64,000 nucleotides of DNA, taken from contig OX637398.1 in the NCBI GenBank assembly GCA_951799425.1, positions 16,464,270 to 16,528,269 on the forward strand, in the 5' to 3' direction. How positions within the stretch are numbered: position 1 is the stretch's first letter; every line of letters begins with the position of its first letter. The stretch comes from Ilex aquifolium. Taxonomy: Eukaryota > Streptophyta > Magnoliopsida > Aquifoliales > Aquifoliaceae. The notes below the pieces were generated by a model. The model did not search any database, was not told the origin of the DNA, and was given only the letters and a program-made list of their open reading frames with translations. This document shows, in pieces, positions 51,301 through 62,700 of this stretch. The position numbers and the translations under genes are program-made.

Positions 51301-54300
51301 CGAGTATGGATAAGGATGGACTCCCTGGTGCCTATCAATGGCTCGTCAACACCAGCAACTCAAACATGAACGTCATCAGAGATCTTATAGTTGACTCTGA
51401 AAGTTGGAATGTCTTCTGGTGTAAGGGGAGCCATTCGAGAGATGAAAGACGAATAAACAGGAGAACAGGGAAGCAAATAAAATGAAAGTTTTGAAGAGAA
51501 GTAAGAATGAATGAGTTTTTTTGCACTTCCTTTTAAAGAAGGTGAGCAAGAGCCAAAGGAAGGGGGAAGCCAAAGGACAAACATTTAATGCGAAGAGACA
51601 AGGCAAGTACAATACATGTCTCGAGAATCCAGGCAATGATGAATCTGGAAACATGAAACTACTGTCAGGCGAATGACGGTTTACATGCGTTCCCTGGGGG
51701 CAAGTAAAGGGGCATAAAATTATGCCAGTGTATAGGCAGGTGATAAGCACACGTGATCATGAAAGGACAGGACACGTGGGACACAAATACAAGCAGCTTG
51801 GGATAAATCAAACCGAACTGCAATAGCTCGGCTCAACAACGGCTTGAACTGCAACAGCTTGAAGGCGTGACATGAACCGAACAACGGGATAATTGCCTAT
51901 AATTGGGGAATTTAGGTGCAATAGCTAAGCAAAGTCAATGATTTAGAAGAGTTGCAATTGAGGGAGCATTTGAGAGATTTCTACAATCCCTAACAAACAT
52001 TTCCGACTGAAGGGAGATGTGTTCTCTCTCACACCAGTAAAGGGAATCCTAGAAATAGGGCAAAGTCTATATAAAGTAGTCAGGATGCATGGGAGAGGGT
52101 AAGTTGAATCCTCTTTGCATACATTTTCTTCATACACATTTACTGACTTAAGCATCGGAGTGTCTTCGATCGAAACACTTCGGTCCTAGGCATTTTATTC
52201 ATTTTTGCAGGAAACACTTTCAAAGAGGAACAAAGTTTTTTTCATAAAGCTTAGGAGGTACGGTGATTTTTCCTCCTACACATTGGTTTTGGAATAAGTT
52301 GGAATTGGAATGAAATTGGCTGAGGGAGTATGTACTTTTAGTCTTGCTAGCAATACAAAATTTTGTAAACAAAAAATAATTAAGATAAATCTATACTACT
52401 TATAAATGTTAGCATATGTGAATTTTTTTTTATTTCATATATCATCCCGATTTAATAATGTTAAGTCAATCATACACCGCATAATCATATTAATGTCATC
52501 ATTTTTTCTTCCTTGTTCTATCAAAACTATTCTTATCATATAACATTAAGTCTCTCGTCATTCACTCTACTTATTTTTATAGCTTTAGGTCTTTAATTAC
52601 AATAGTAACTCAAATTATTGTATAATACATGTATAGATTAATAACTAGGTTCAGTAAAAATTAAAATAAAAATTAATTTTCCAACACATAATTTATTTAT
52701 TTAATTCAATTACACATATAATTTATATTTTTTATAAGTTTAACAAAAAATTATTATTTAAATATGTTTACATGCAATGAACGTCGTGTATTATTAACCT
52801 AATTTTTATGAAATCAATTATATCCTTATACCTTCATATAATTTTTGTTTTTATACGTAATTTGGCTTTCAAGTTCTTTTGAACTCTTTTATAAGTAGTA
52901 TTTGACTTTTAAATTCTTTTGGACTCCTTTATAAGTAGTACATTTACATAAAAATTTTCATATCTATGCCTATATCTATATGAAGTAGCAAAGACAAATC
53001 TAAATTATATTGTTATATGCATATAGTTATCAAATTAGATTCTAAGATTAAATATATGTTATATTTGAAAAAAAATCAATAATTAGATTTAACAAGAAAT
53101 AAAATATAGATTAATTTTTTGACACCAAATTTATCTAATTTAATTACACAAAACATATATTTTCATAGATTCAACAAAGAAATTATGATTTAAATTATTT
53201 ACGTGCAACGTACGTCGTACATTGCTAGTATCTTAAAAGTATAATGTATATGTAGAACTAAATTATATATCATCATATTTGCAAAACGGAAAAACCTATG
53301 TTTGTAACATCCATAGAATGTTATAATATTTTGATACATTTAATGTATTTGGACATTATAACCCCATGTGTGAGCTAAGCACGATGCATCAAGCATGTCT
53401 GTCAATATTACATATCTAGTGAGTTATGTACTTATTTTTTGCTCCTAAATACCATGTTACTTGATTTGAGCAGCAGCTTTTCCTGATATGGTATGCCAAC
53501 TTGTAGGACATCTTTGACTGAAAAATCACCATCAAAAATTTCTTTTCCATTTAAGGCAACTACAATCCCTGCCAAACATATCCAGATCTTTAACCCTAAC
53601 AATAGTGAATACTCCTGACAAATCAACAAGGAAACTATAATTGACATCCTAAATTACTTTTCCCATTTCCAAAAAAAAAAGTTAAAGAAAGAAAGAGAAA
53701 AGGAAATAAGCAAAGAATAAAGTAAACCATTATGCTGTGAAATTATACTCAAACTGTAGAAGCAGCTTAATACACATCAAAGGGGTTTGGGAGTTATACT
53801 TATATTGTCTACTCATATGTTGTATAAATGCAAATTCGCAATCTCATAAAGCCCATTAGTGGCTTCCTATAGAACAATTTCGAGAATAATGCAATGCAAC
53901 TTCATTGGCTGATCAATGCATGACTTAATCCTGACTGCGAATATACACAACTATATATATATATAAAGTGAGGTATGGAGGAAGCCACCTAGATACATAT
54001 GCCTCTCAAATTGGTTAATACTTAAACAAATTGCAACACAATGGCCACTATAACTACCCTATCTAGACCAAGTACGGTAAGAGAGAGAGAGAGAGATGGA
54101 TAAGCATATGAAGTGGAATGGTCTTTTAACTGAGAGGCTCTAAAGTAGTGAGAATATAGAAAGTTGGATTTCTAAATTATAATTGATTCATTGAATGCAA
54201 TTGGAATCCATAAGGTCCATAACTTAAAATCAGTAGTATCTCTTCAAAGCATCATTTTTAGCATTTTAAGAGCCTAAAACATAAATGAGATGTAGTAAGT

Positions 54301-57300
54301 ATATTAGATCAAGGATGAAATTGGTTTTGTTTGGTAAATTAGGGTTAGAATTGGAAATCAAAAGTTTTTTCACTTAAGGTATTTTTATGAGTAGTATAGA
54401 TATGATGACATGAGAGTTGGATTTATGAACTGGGGATAAGTTGGCAAAGAATTTTGAGATTGGTGCCATCATACTTAGGAAAGGGCATGATTGAGTATGT
54501 TTTCCATAGGATTATAGCTGGGCAGCCAGAGTATATATGTTAGCTAGGGGTTTTGTGTCTTGCTGTTCAATAGGATTAATGGGAGAGTTAATAGAAATCC
54601 ATTAGTAAGATCAACATGCTACATGGGATGAAAAGCTGGGGCACCAAGTGTGAGCTGTACGGAAGGCAATTTGTTGTAGCAATGTATATTTTATGACTGG
54701 TGTAGAAGTATAAACAAAATGAATTCAGAAACACGAATATTTGCAGTTTTTTGCATGGATTGTACTATATAGGTTCTCGATTCGGAATTTTAGGCTTATT
54801 TTGGTTTATACTTCTGTTCTGTATAGGGAGTTGAAATATTTGCTCCACTCAGTTGATACTTGATAAGAGCAATTGCTGACTGACAAAATCGGACATATAT
54901 TGGTGAAGATATAGAAGTTAGTTTGCCATTTTAAAATAGAAATTTTTGCCTTCTAACATCTGGAATGCTCGGACCTAGAATAAGAGCCGATTCCTTAAAA
55001 GCTGTGGGGAGTACCTCCAGTAGATGATCAACTTTACCAAGATGATGAATTGTGCTGCAGGCAACCTTAAGTAGATGATCAACTCCAGGCAACCTTAAGT
55101 TCCTTTCTGAATAGTGACATCATGGAACTAGAACAAATTTACGTTCCGATGCTAATACTATGACTTTTTGACAGCTAGAATATGTGGAGTATTATAAGTT
55201 TTGTTGCTGGTCCAAACGATGTGCATAAGGCACTGTGATAATGATTAACTACACCTTTATAACGTCAACTTTGTTTGCGAGATCTTCATTTGTTATAACT
55301 TCTAACTCAGTCTCTGTATGGAGACTGCAGCTTTGGCTCAGAAGAATTCTGAGGCTACTCGAGCATTGGCAGTTCAAGAAGACATTTTGGTGAAGGAGCT
55401 TGGTGAAATCCAAAAGGTTCTTCTGGCAATGCAGGTAGATATGCCACCCTTTTATTTTCTTATAACATTTGAACTCCTATAAGCACTTTGGTATTTGTTA
55501 GGATTAACGTCTTATAAAGGAGTTTCTTTAAAAAATTTAGGGTAGAAAGATCAGTGTCAAGAGGCTTATATATAAAAAAATTCTTCAAGGTTATGTATCT
55601 TTGTTTTTGACAAGGTTAGGTATCGTATCAAGATTTGGTTTCCACTCCCTTTCATCTTTTCAAACTATATCAATTTTTCTTAAAATAGTACGGAAATTCT
55701 TGAAAACAACATGGTTTCAATGTGTACTTGTATGTATATATTTATTCTCCTGCAAATGTCACATGAGGTAGCAGCTGATGCCAATGTCTTTACCCTCTGG
55801 TGTCTGGTCCAGTCTGACTCACCTCTTTTGCAGGGTGCTGTAGCTGTCTGGTAAACATATTTTGGTATCTATGCTACTTGAGTAATCCCTATCTCGTTAT
55901 TGTTCTTGCTATGCTATCAACTTTATCACTACTCAATCTTGTTCTTCGCAGAACCATTAGGATTAAACATGCTTTTCCCCTGCCGGCCTCATATCAGTAT
56001 ATCTAAGTTGCTATTTGTAGTTTTGTGTATTTCTTCTTCCAATCTGCTATTAGACCTGCTGAGGTAATGTATACTCAGGGGCGGAGCGAGGAAAACAATT
56101 TAGGGTGGGCACATTGACACGTTTTATTTTTTATTTTTCAATTAACCGTAAAAATTCATAAATTCATATTTATTAAAATTATATTTGATACTTAAAAGTT
56201 CAATAAACATAGAAGATTAAAAACCGATATACATAAAATGAACAAAAAAATAATAATTAAAATTTTTTATCAAGAATGCGAGTAATTATTATCACTTACA
56301 ATTGACCCTGGTGTGTTTATATTATTTGAAAGAGTTACAAATCAATTTTATCAACAATATTTCTTTTATATATAAAATCGTGGTAACAATATTTCATTTA
56401 TGAACCTATAGTTTACTGCATAACAACACACATTTTTATACAATAACGAAAGAATCCTACAACTTTAAAAAATTATCAAATAGCCTCAATATGTTCAAAA
56501 TATATTCGGACATGTCTAAAACGTGTCTAAAAGTTAACAATAATATTAGTTGCACCTAATTTGAGATTTAATTAGTAGAGACCCAATGAATTGTGACCAT
56601 TGGATAAATAATGGAGTTTATTAAATATTAAGACTCACTATTAGACTTCATATCACAATGCATTAGGTCCTTAAATTATGTCTCAATAATATTGTTCGAA
56701 AAGTTAACAATCATTTAGGTTGGAATCTATTCAAATCGATATTATCATAACACAATATTAGGGTGAGCACAATTAATTATGTCTAAATTTTATTTTAAAA
56801 AATACATATCTAAGATGAAGTAAAAAAAAAAAAATTGAGGGGGGCATGTGCCCACCACCCTAGCCCAAGGGTGGCTCTGCCCCTGTGTATACTGTTTGAT
56901 CAGAGCTGCTTTATTGATCTCATCCTGTCCAATAGTTTTTGCTTTACCACTACTAGTTACTTTAACCTACCCTCCATACAAAATTAATTTTAATGTACTG
57001 TCACTGTAGAAATGTAACGAACATTGCATACCATGTTATTGCACCTTCTGGTTGTGCATATTTTCTAGTATTCTGGCCATTCACCCCCCGATCAGTAAAT
57101 GGTTGGATTTGGGTATTTCTGCCCCTGATCTAATAGTTTTTGTTGTTATTGTCAAAAATGCTATACTTTGCAGTCAATCATGTTTCTTTCAGTCTTGGTG
57201 ACTTTGTCATCCCCCAATTTTATTGTGGACTTTTAAAGTGACATGCACTTGCCTAGTTTTGTGTCCTGTTTACCTTGTGAAGATCTGTTTTGGTGGCAAT

Positions 57301-58149
57301 CTGTGGCCCCTTGTACGAATGATGATTTGATATATATTATCTTAAAAGTACTTGATCAATTGTCTTATTTTTTTTTGGTTGAAAGATAGAAAGCTTTAGG
57401 TTCTTAGACATTACCTTCTGGATACTGCTATGATCGTCTGATCTGAATGCATCTCAATTGTTTATTCCTGTTTGGAATTGATGGTAGAACAACATTGGCC
57501 TACTTTGCTTAGAGGCTTCAATCCTTGAGAAGACCCTGGAAGCCTCTAAACTAGCATTGGAGAAAATAAGGTTTTTAAGATCTAGTTTGTAATATGGCTT
57601 GCCCAAAGAAAAATGTATTGTAGAATATCGAACCTTTGGGTTTTGGGTGTTAGAAGTGTGGTATGGTCATAAAACTTGTTTTCCTATCTTCTTAAAACTT
57701 CTAGAAATGGCTATGTTGAGTTTTAATACCATTTTTGAATGGATAATAGCATTGGTTGGAGATTGATCAATAACTATCAACAAAGTGTTCTTATAAAGTC
57801 TGGAGTCTGGATTATGTATGTTAATGTTGAATACCCAAATTTCTTCTAAATGGAATATCGAGGTGCTGAGAAGCTTTTTTTGGCAATACTGAAAGAGGCA
57901 CTGTTAATCTGACTTTATGGCTTTATTGAGTTCTTTCAATAGGAGCAGCAGCAAAAACAACTTGAACTGATTCTTGCAATAGGAAAGACCAGAAAGTTAT
58001 GGGAGAGCAAGCGGGAACATTCACAGGAACAGAAAAGAATTGAAACAAGTAATTCAGCTGTGGATGTGGTACCACAAATGGAAACCAACCAAATCCAAGC
58101 TTTGGCTGCACAGAAGGAAGCCAGCAATGACAGGGTTAAAAAATGCTGA
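45323..58149 (+). CDS. Probable plastid membrane protein with coiled coil (three exons, 322 aa)
   Basis: Exons are 45323-45973, 55324-55434 and 57943-58149. All junctions are phase 0 with GT-AG sites, giving 322 residues. The N-terminus (about 1-65) is rich in Ser/Thr/Asn with few acidic residues, as in a chloroplast transit peptide. Two hydrophobic segments (about 91-116 and 126-150) should span a membrane. From about 168 on there is a long amphipathic coiled coil (VERIEKLEEDLRSS, IRVLSRQLEKLGIR) that continues through exon 2 (LAQKNSEATRALAVQED, ELGEIQKVLLAMQ) and exon 3 (EQQQKQLELILAIGK). The C-terminus is hydrophilic. The uniform phase and the heptads running across both junctions support the model. 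I recall similar plant proteins of unknown function but cannot name one. Intron 1 (9350 bp) is swollen by transposons. No inactivating change is seen. Confidence 0.8.
46147..47368 (-). repeat. LTR of the left arm, with nested insertion
   Basis: It begins TGTGAAAAATCACCG and ends near CACGTGGCA, beside the purine tract (minus strand GGGGGGCAAGTTAAGGGGC at 47378-47398). Without the nested element at 46435-47111 it is about 540 bp, like the right LTR. A TATATAAAGCAG-like TATA sequence lies on the minus strand near 46350. Ends are approximate. Confidence 0.6.
46435..47111. mobile_element. Nested DNA transposon carrying a gene-like fragment
   Basis: The ends are CATGGTTCAAA and its exact inverted complement TTTGAACCATG. 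The flanks are CAAACGCT (46427-46434) and CAAATGCT (47112-47119), an 8-bp duplication with one difference; the right-arm LTR lacks the insertion and shows a single CAAATGCT. Next to the ends are CGGTATCG/CGATACCG motifs. The middle (about 46640-46960, +) is open and encodes MQKEGAVPSAQLVPNIQ and FFTGQPIIGLTANVSQ, which looks like a captured piece of a host gene that I cannot identify. The 8-bp duplication suggests hAT. Confidence 0.7.
47647..49117 (+). pseudogene. Antisense gene of the left arm (Tat aORF-like)
   Basis: Starts MAPLTQEDILAFRVKYKIL at 47647. Exons are about 47647-48137 and 48228 to about 48945, and a third starts near 49080, where the arm is cut off. It encodes GGVRFPLHTLLLWVLSAMP, ALNDLLNVSLGIWEILF and KDRYLVTHLLD, comparable to the FPLHP...VL motif of the Tat-1 and Tat-2 antisense genes. 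An Asp/Pro/Ser-rich region follows, then KKKRRSIEPPSEVLVEW. A frameshift near 47830 and stops near 48077, 48401 and 48446 inactivate it. Confidence 0.65.
49118..49457. other. Centre of the inverted structure with imperfect repeats
   Basis: GCTTGGGGCCAAGCTCTTTG (49139-49158) recurs as GCTTGGGACCAAACTCTTTG (about 49241), each followed by GAAGA(G/T)GG(G/A)CCGA. GCTAGGGACTTTTGC also recurs inverted. Probably part of the variable tandem-repeat region of the Tat-type element. No coding. Confidence 0.55.
49458..51434 (-). pseudogene. Antisense gene of the right arm (Tat aORF-like), longer copy
   Basis: Starts MAPLTPEDIPTFRVNYKIS at 51434; a TGA at 51360-51362 replaces an Arg codon. The globular part continues with AALNDLLNVSLGIWKILF, KDRYLVTHLPDL and KGHKNDVIFVSGNLEY. 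An intron near 50940-50850 is followed by GETVKGKILEPSVKMDDL, a Ser/Pro-rich linker and basic KKRKIIEPPSEVL. After a second intron (about 50070-49980) there is a long coiled coil (EEEYVKLCEEMLVLQAQ, LSLKDENKKLATKVEEL, LEEFERFKAEAKDLED), then YFSKGWVVALKAANVP and a Ser/Pro end at 49458. The architecture (globular motif, linker, coiled coil, 'GW' motif) matches aORF-A of Tat-1 and Tat-2, so the family is conserved across distant Tat elements. Confidence 0.7.
51723..52280 (+). repeat. LTR of the right arm
   Basis: Preceded by the purine tract CTGGGGGCAAGTAAAGGGGC (51694-51713). It starts TGCCAGTGTATAGG and ends TCCTCCTACA. A TATA-like TCTATATAAAG lies at about 52068-52078. It aligns inverted with 46147-47368 apart from the nested element. 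Confidence 0.6.
52390..53228 (+). mobile_element. Helitron-like non-autonomous element
   Basis: The 5' end TCTATACTACTTATAAA follows an A. The 3' end CTAG precedes a T, as Helitrons insert between A and T, and a hairpin TACGT-GCA-ACGTA lies 12 bases before CTAG. A diverged second copy of the 3' end lies inside: ACATGCAATGAACGTCGTG at about 52771 compared with ACGTGCAACGTACGTCGTA near 53200. No coding capacity. Confidence 0.55.
53229..55323 (+). other. Remainder of host intron 1
   Basis: AT-rich intron sequence leading to the acceptor at 55322-55323. A 71-codon minus-strand frame (53432-53647) has some gene-like composition (GIVVALNGKEIFDGDF) but is not recognised. Confidence 0.5.
55435..57942 (+). 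other. Host intron 2
   Basis: 2508 bp, donor GTAGAT at 55435 and acceptor TCAATAG at 57936-57942. It holds the hAT element at 56076-56885. The rest shows no coding. Confidence 0.65.
56076..56885. mobile_element. Non-autonomous hAT element with exact 8-bp TSD
   Basis: The left end is CAGGGGCGGAGC and the right end inverted is CAGGGGCAGAGC. TGTATACT is duplicated exactly at 56068-56075 and 56886-56893. TTTAGGGTGGGCAC follows the left end, and TAGGGTGGTGGGCAC its inverted partner. 810 bp without transposase. The left end resembles the hAT remnant at 7584, which may belong to the element family that mobilised it. Confidence 0.85.
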
Positions 58150-58903
58150 CAAAGCCAGAGTAGTGGAATTGCTTGCTCAAGTCGGATGGACTTCCGTGGT
58201 TGGCGTTTTGGGGGAATCATATCCTTGAGCTAGATTAACATTTTCTAGTTGTGCCACTTAAGGGCAGAAGTAAAACAGGAAATAGAAGAGAGAAGAGATA
58301 AAATAAAATGAGCTTTATTCATGGTCAAAAAATAGCAGTGTATCAATATGCATATCATTCTTGTTTGTAATTCTTTCTCTATGGCACTGATCATAAGCCA
58401 TTTTTTTTTTGGAATGTAATGGTGTTGTAACTTTGGTGAATATTTATGTTTGTGGTAATACATTGTGGGAACTCAATAACAGGAGGGGTTATAATTGGAT
58501 TACCAATTCCCTGCATCTCTTGTAATCTACTTGCACTAGAAATGCATAGAAAAACTTGAAATCTACTTACCATGTGTTTTACTTGAAATCATTCTTATTC
58601 CTACTTCCAAGTATTAACCCATACGACATGGCAGGGCATACCTGAATTCAGTATTTTTTTGTTTCGATATCGATACAAATTCTGTAAATTGCGAGTCTCT
58701 CTCAACTGGGAGTTGACTTAGAGACATCTCGGTCTAGTCCAAGTTATCATCATACGACGTTTCGATATTATCGTACAACCTCACGACATGACTTGAATCT
58801 CGTGTTATTTGTGATTTTTTTTTCTATTTAATATTTCGTGCAGATTGATCGATACCCTCTAAACAATGATTGATATTGTGGTTTTGGATCATATTGTTAT
58901 TAA
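58150..58903 (+). other. 3' UTR of the host gene and intergenic DNA
   Basis: The first 200-300 bases after the stop are the likely 3' UTR (AATAAAATG near 58303 could serve polyadenylation). Beyond, at about 58660-58860, are CGATATCGATAC and CATCATACGACG motifs typical of old repeats. No further gene. Confidence 0.4.
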
Positions 58904-59727
58904 CTAGTTGATGTGTAAGTGTGTTGCACGTGAAATATTTTCAACAATATTTTTGTTGTGATATGGGTTAAAAGATTTGTGCTTAAAATTGTGCATACTT
59001 AAACTCGACAAAATATATTGATAGATGCAAAAAATCATGGATTATCACCACTCATGGATTATGTATGAGCAAATGACTCAATTGTATCTAGGTTGATTTT
59101 TTTGATGAAGTCATCAGAGTTTTAAGTGACTCTTGTAGACTTACATGACTTACTACTTGTATATTACACAATTGGTCAAAAAAATATGTTTGGAACTTAA
59201 ATTGAATAGAGACCCTACTATAAAATTTCAGGCACTTCCAGAATTGTGATGCTCTATTCCAATTGGTGGCTTTGATCTATTAAGATATTAGTTGATGCAC
59301 ACGTGCGTTCAGGGGTGGCTCAAGGTAAATTGAGGCCTAAAGCGGTAATACTAAATGAGGCCTTTTTATTTTTAGTATTATTTTTTTTTAAAAATATTTT
59401 TAATTTTTTTTTAAGTTAGAGATGAGGATGTGATACTTTATTTTTTGTTTTTTTAAGAGGGAGAGATTTTATTTATTTATTTTTTAAAATTTTGATTTTT
59501 GAGTTTCTAATATTATGGATTGAATTGTAAGCCCAAATTATTGAAATTATAATTTTTTGATTGGGCTTAAATTTTTTGGGGCCTTTTTATAAGGCCTAAA
59601 ATTTTCATGGATTTAATTTTTTTATGTGGACTAGTTATGTATCTACAATTATGGGGCCTTTTAAAAATTTGGGGCCTAAAGCCCATGCTTTTTTTTTAAC
59701 ACTATAGGGCCGGCCTTGCGTGCGTTG
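58904..59727 (-). mobile_element. Helitron-like 3' ends in tandem (minus strand)
   Basis: On the minus strand a terminus CACGTGCAACACACTTACA...CTAG ends at 58904, next to T. A second one ends at 59288 with the hairpin CACGTGC-AAC-GCACGTG, a short spacer and CTAA followed by T. These are Helitron 3' hallmarks. The second hairpin is split by a hAT element. The 5' end is not identified, so the right boundary is arbitrary. Confidence 0.5.
59310..59718. mobile_element. Short non-autonomous hAT element with exact 8-bp TSD
   Basis: CGTGCGTT is duplicated exactly at 59302-59309 and 59719-59726. The left end CAGGGGTGGCTCAAGG and the inverted right end CAAGGCCGGCCC form weak terminal repeats. Inner TTGAGGCCTAAAGC is mirrored by GGGGCCTAAAGC-type sequence near 59660. 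409 bp, AT-rich, no coding. Confidence 0.75.
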
Positions 59728-62700
59728 CACGTGAATTATTTCGAGTTATAATTTTTTTGTATTATTTTTACAATACAATATTACTTGATCATTTATAGTT
59801 AAATAACCATAGTGGAACTTCTAAGAATGTTAACCCGAAAAAAAAAAATTTAAGAATGCAATGCTTATTTGTGTTAGATCTTCGTTAGTTAAGAAGTATG
59901 GGCAATTTACTATTGTCAAGAGAATTTTGATTACTACAACAACGTACACCAGTTATAAATGGCAAAATGACTTATAGTGATAGGAATTAGTTGCCGTAAA
60001 CTTGTATTTACTTTTCCTTGTCACCTTGATCAAATTAGGAGATGTTTATCCTTTGTGTAATTCTAGATATCTCTATCTCGTCATTTTCCTCTTTGGTGTG
60101 GGGTGGGAGGCATTCACATAGAAGCTAACCATGGACGTGTGACTCTCATCATATACCACACACAAGCTTAGTTTCTAAAGGTCATTTGGGCTGTGTGGAC
60201 CATGGAGGGAATCATGGCAGTTGTCAACCTTATTTTTCCTCTTCCACTTTCACTCAGTGATGGTGTACCCATGAGCTTTATAATAATGAGGTCAGACTAA
60301 TTCTAAACTTCTAGAGCTTCAAAACTCTTTTACTTTCTTTTGTTTAGGTAACACTTTGGTTGAAATAAAATTAAGATGACAATTGTCATGTGTGTTCGAC
60401 GTTTAACAAATGAAATAATGACTCACATCCTTCAACCGACAAGGCAAAAGAAAGAAAAAAAATACCGTTGGCCAATTTCTTGTTAAAGCACTCTGTATTC
60501 ATATAAAATTATTTGTACCAAACTCACAAACTTGTAAAATATACACACACAAAAGAAATTGTGAGCACCTTATATGTATTTCGATTCTATATCTTGCTTC
60601 TCCCCATTATGCTCAGATGTACTGGGTAAAAACAATCAAAATCACAATAAAATATGCTTACTACTATGAAATATAAAAGTTCCATCCCAACTTAAAAAAT
60701 TGAAACTAAAAGAGAGTAAAACTTTTAGGCCATTTTTTCCCTATAAACACCCACTTAAAGTACCATAGGTTGTAAAAGCCATTGAAATTTAGAATTCATG
60801 AGGCTGTCACGGTTTCATGCTATCTTTTAGTTTGCCAAGTAATAAATGGTGGCACTAATTAAAGATAACGATTGATAGGGTGGCTATTAATGTGTTTAGA
60901 GGGCTGAACTCTTTTGCAAGCCTTAGGCAAGGCTGAAATTAGGATGGACCCAGACTGGTCAAAAGTTTAAGTAGAGTTGTTATATCTGTTTAAACTGAGT
61001 ATATATGTTGGGCTACACCCGCAATTTCAATCGTTAAACAATTAGGAGGTTTCAACGCGTATGTTCTCAAATCAAATTTTCCTAATTACATAAAACAATT
61101 AATAGTTTAGCCGATAAATATGAGTAACAAGTTATTACATGCATGAAAAGTTTGCGTTGCAATCATGAATACAAAAAACACGAGGTTGAGACAGTTTTCG
61201 AAAAACAAGAAAAAAAAAAAAAAAGAGGTTGAATTAAGGCTCCTTTGAATTTATGAAGTTCATTATGCTAGGAATCTCAAGTCTAAAAGTACAATTTGCA
61301 TATCAAAATACAAAGCAAATTCGGGATTTTGTGCCCTCTATATCATGGGCTCTCTCCTTAATCCAAAACCAAAGGTACCTACCTACCTGCATGAGTTTTA
61401 GCAAATGCATCTTACAGGTTTTTGTAGCAATCATGCTGGTCTATCACCTAAAATTAGGGTCGAATCCAGGTCAAATTTCGTGGTAAAAAATATTCAACAC
61501 TCTTTGTGATTGACCTCTTGTAATCACTATTGGACTTGCAAAAGATGGCAACCGAAGAACAACCAAAACAAAGCGTTAGAAAAAATTGGCATCTGCAGCA
61601 AGTTTCCATTAGAATAATGCTAAACAGGGACTTAAATCTCACATGCACAATAACATCTAAATTGGGTCGACAAAGATCATCATTGTTCAAAGTTCATGGT
61701 ACTTGTAAAAGTGCCTTTGCCATGTCATTCAAATTGGTCCGAGTAACATGTAACCAGCCACTTGACAGACTTTACCATAAATTAATGGTTTTAACACAGC
61801 TAGCCTTTAAAAAAAATTGAGGCACAATGTAACATACAAAAATTGATAATTAAAAAAAATTCACGACCCAAACTAATTACCGACTCACTTAACCTTCAAA
61901 TTTTATGCCCCCGCCCAAAGGCCCAAGAAAACCTTTAAACTGTATTAGCACAACCAAGCTGCACTGCAAATCAATTTTCACAATCTCGACAATACAATCT
62001 TTTTTTCGCTGAACTACAATAGACCAATCTTTAACTATTCCCCAAACTCGAAATGTTTCCATTCGCCCTCACGTCAACCACAGTATGAATTTTAATAGCA
62101 ACAGGACAATTTTTATGAAGTAAATAATGTTGTAGCAGTGCCAAGGAGTAAAAAAATAAAAAATGAACAACTATCATAACATTAAAAATCAAGTAGAGTA
62201 CACTGTTAATTCCATCTATATTTCAACAATTCTCCAAGAACTCTTAAGCCATGATGTTGTAATTTTAAAATTAATCAATCAAGCCTCACTAAAACAGAGA
62301 CAAAGATAAATATGTAGATAGAGCCATAACTCATACCTCCACTCATAAAAAATTATGGAAAACAAAGAGTATAGAAAATAGATATGTGGGGAGAGAAGCA
62401 GAGAGAGAGAATGTTTTGGATCAGCTTGTTCCAATAAAAAAATGTTCAGGAAATCTTAGAAAGAGTACGACCAAGGAAGTTTTGTTCTTGAGGCTGTCCC
62501 TTTATCGGTACATAACTGTGAAGTTTGGGGAAAATGTTGGCACTTTTTAGCAATAAAATTAATTTATTCTATTATAAAATATTTTCTGGTGTTATGAAAA
62601 TATGTACTTTAAGTACTATTTTAGTTTGGATGCATTTTTCCGTTTTCTGTTTGTAATCAAATTTTCTTTTTGTTCTTTACATATATACATTTTGCAAGAG

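Larger units (their letters stand above)
46147..52280. mobile_element. Head-to-head pair of Tat-type retroelement 3' ends in the host intron
   Basis: The left arm (46147 to about 49117) and the right arm (about 49458-52280) are inverted copies of LTR, purine tract and an antisense coiled-coil gene. In the left arm the element would read leftward and in the right arm rightward, so the two 3' ends face outward. Neither gag nor pol is present. The centre (49118-49457) has imperfect repeats. Flanking bases (TCCCT left, CATTG right) do not form a target duplication. It may be two truncated elements joined by rearrangement, or an inverted dimer inserted as a unit. Confidence 0.7.

Noticed and set aside
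46147-52280. Reading the inverted structure as one full-length LTR retrotransposon
   Set aside because: The LTRs are inverted rather than direct repeats, there is no gag or pol, and the flanks do not match.
53432-53647. 71-codon minus-strand frame in host intron 1
   Set aside because: Some gene-like residues but no family recognised and no splice context. Not enough to call a gene fragment.
54070-54100. GA repeat as a regulatory element
   Set aside because: Short simple repeat in an intron with nothing else to support a role.
61253-61820. 77- and 96-codon plus-strand frames
   Set aside because: No domain or splice evidence, and AT-rich background makes such frames likely by chance.
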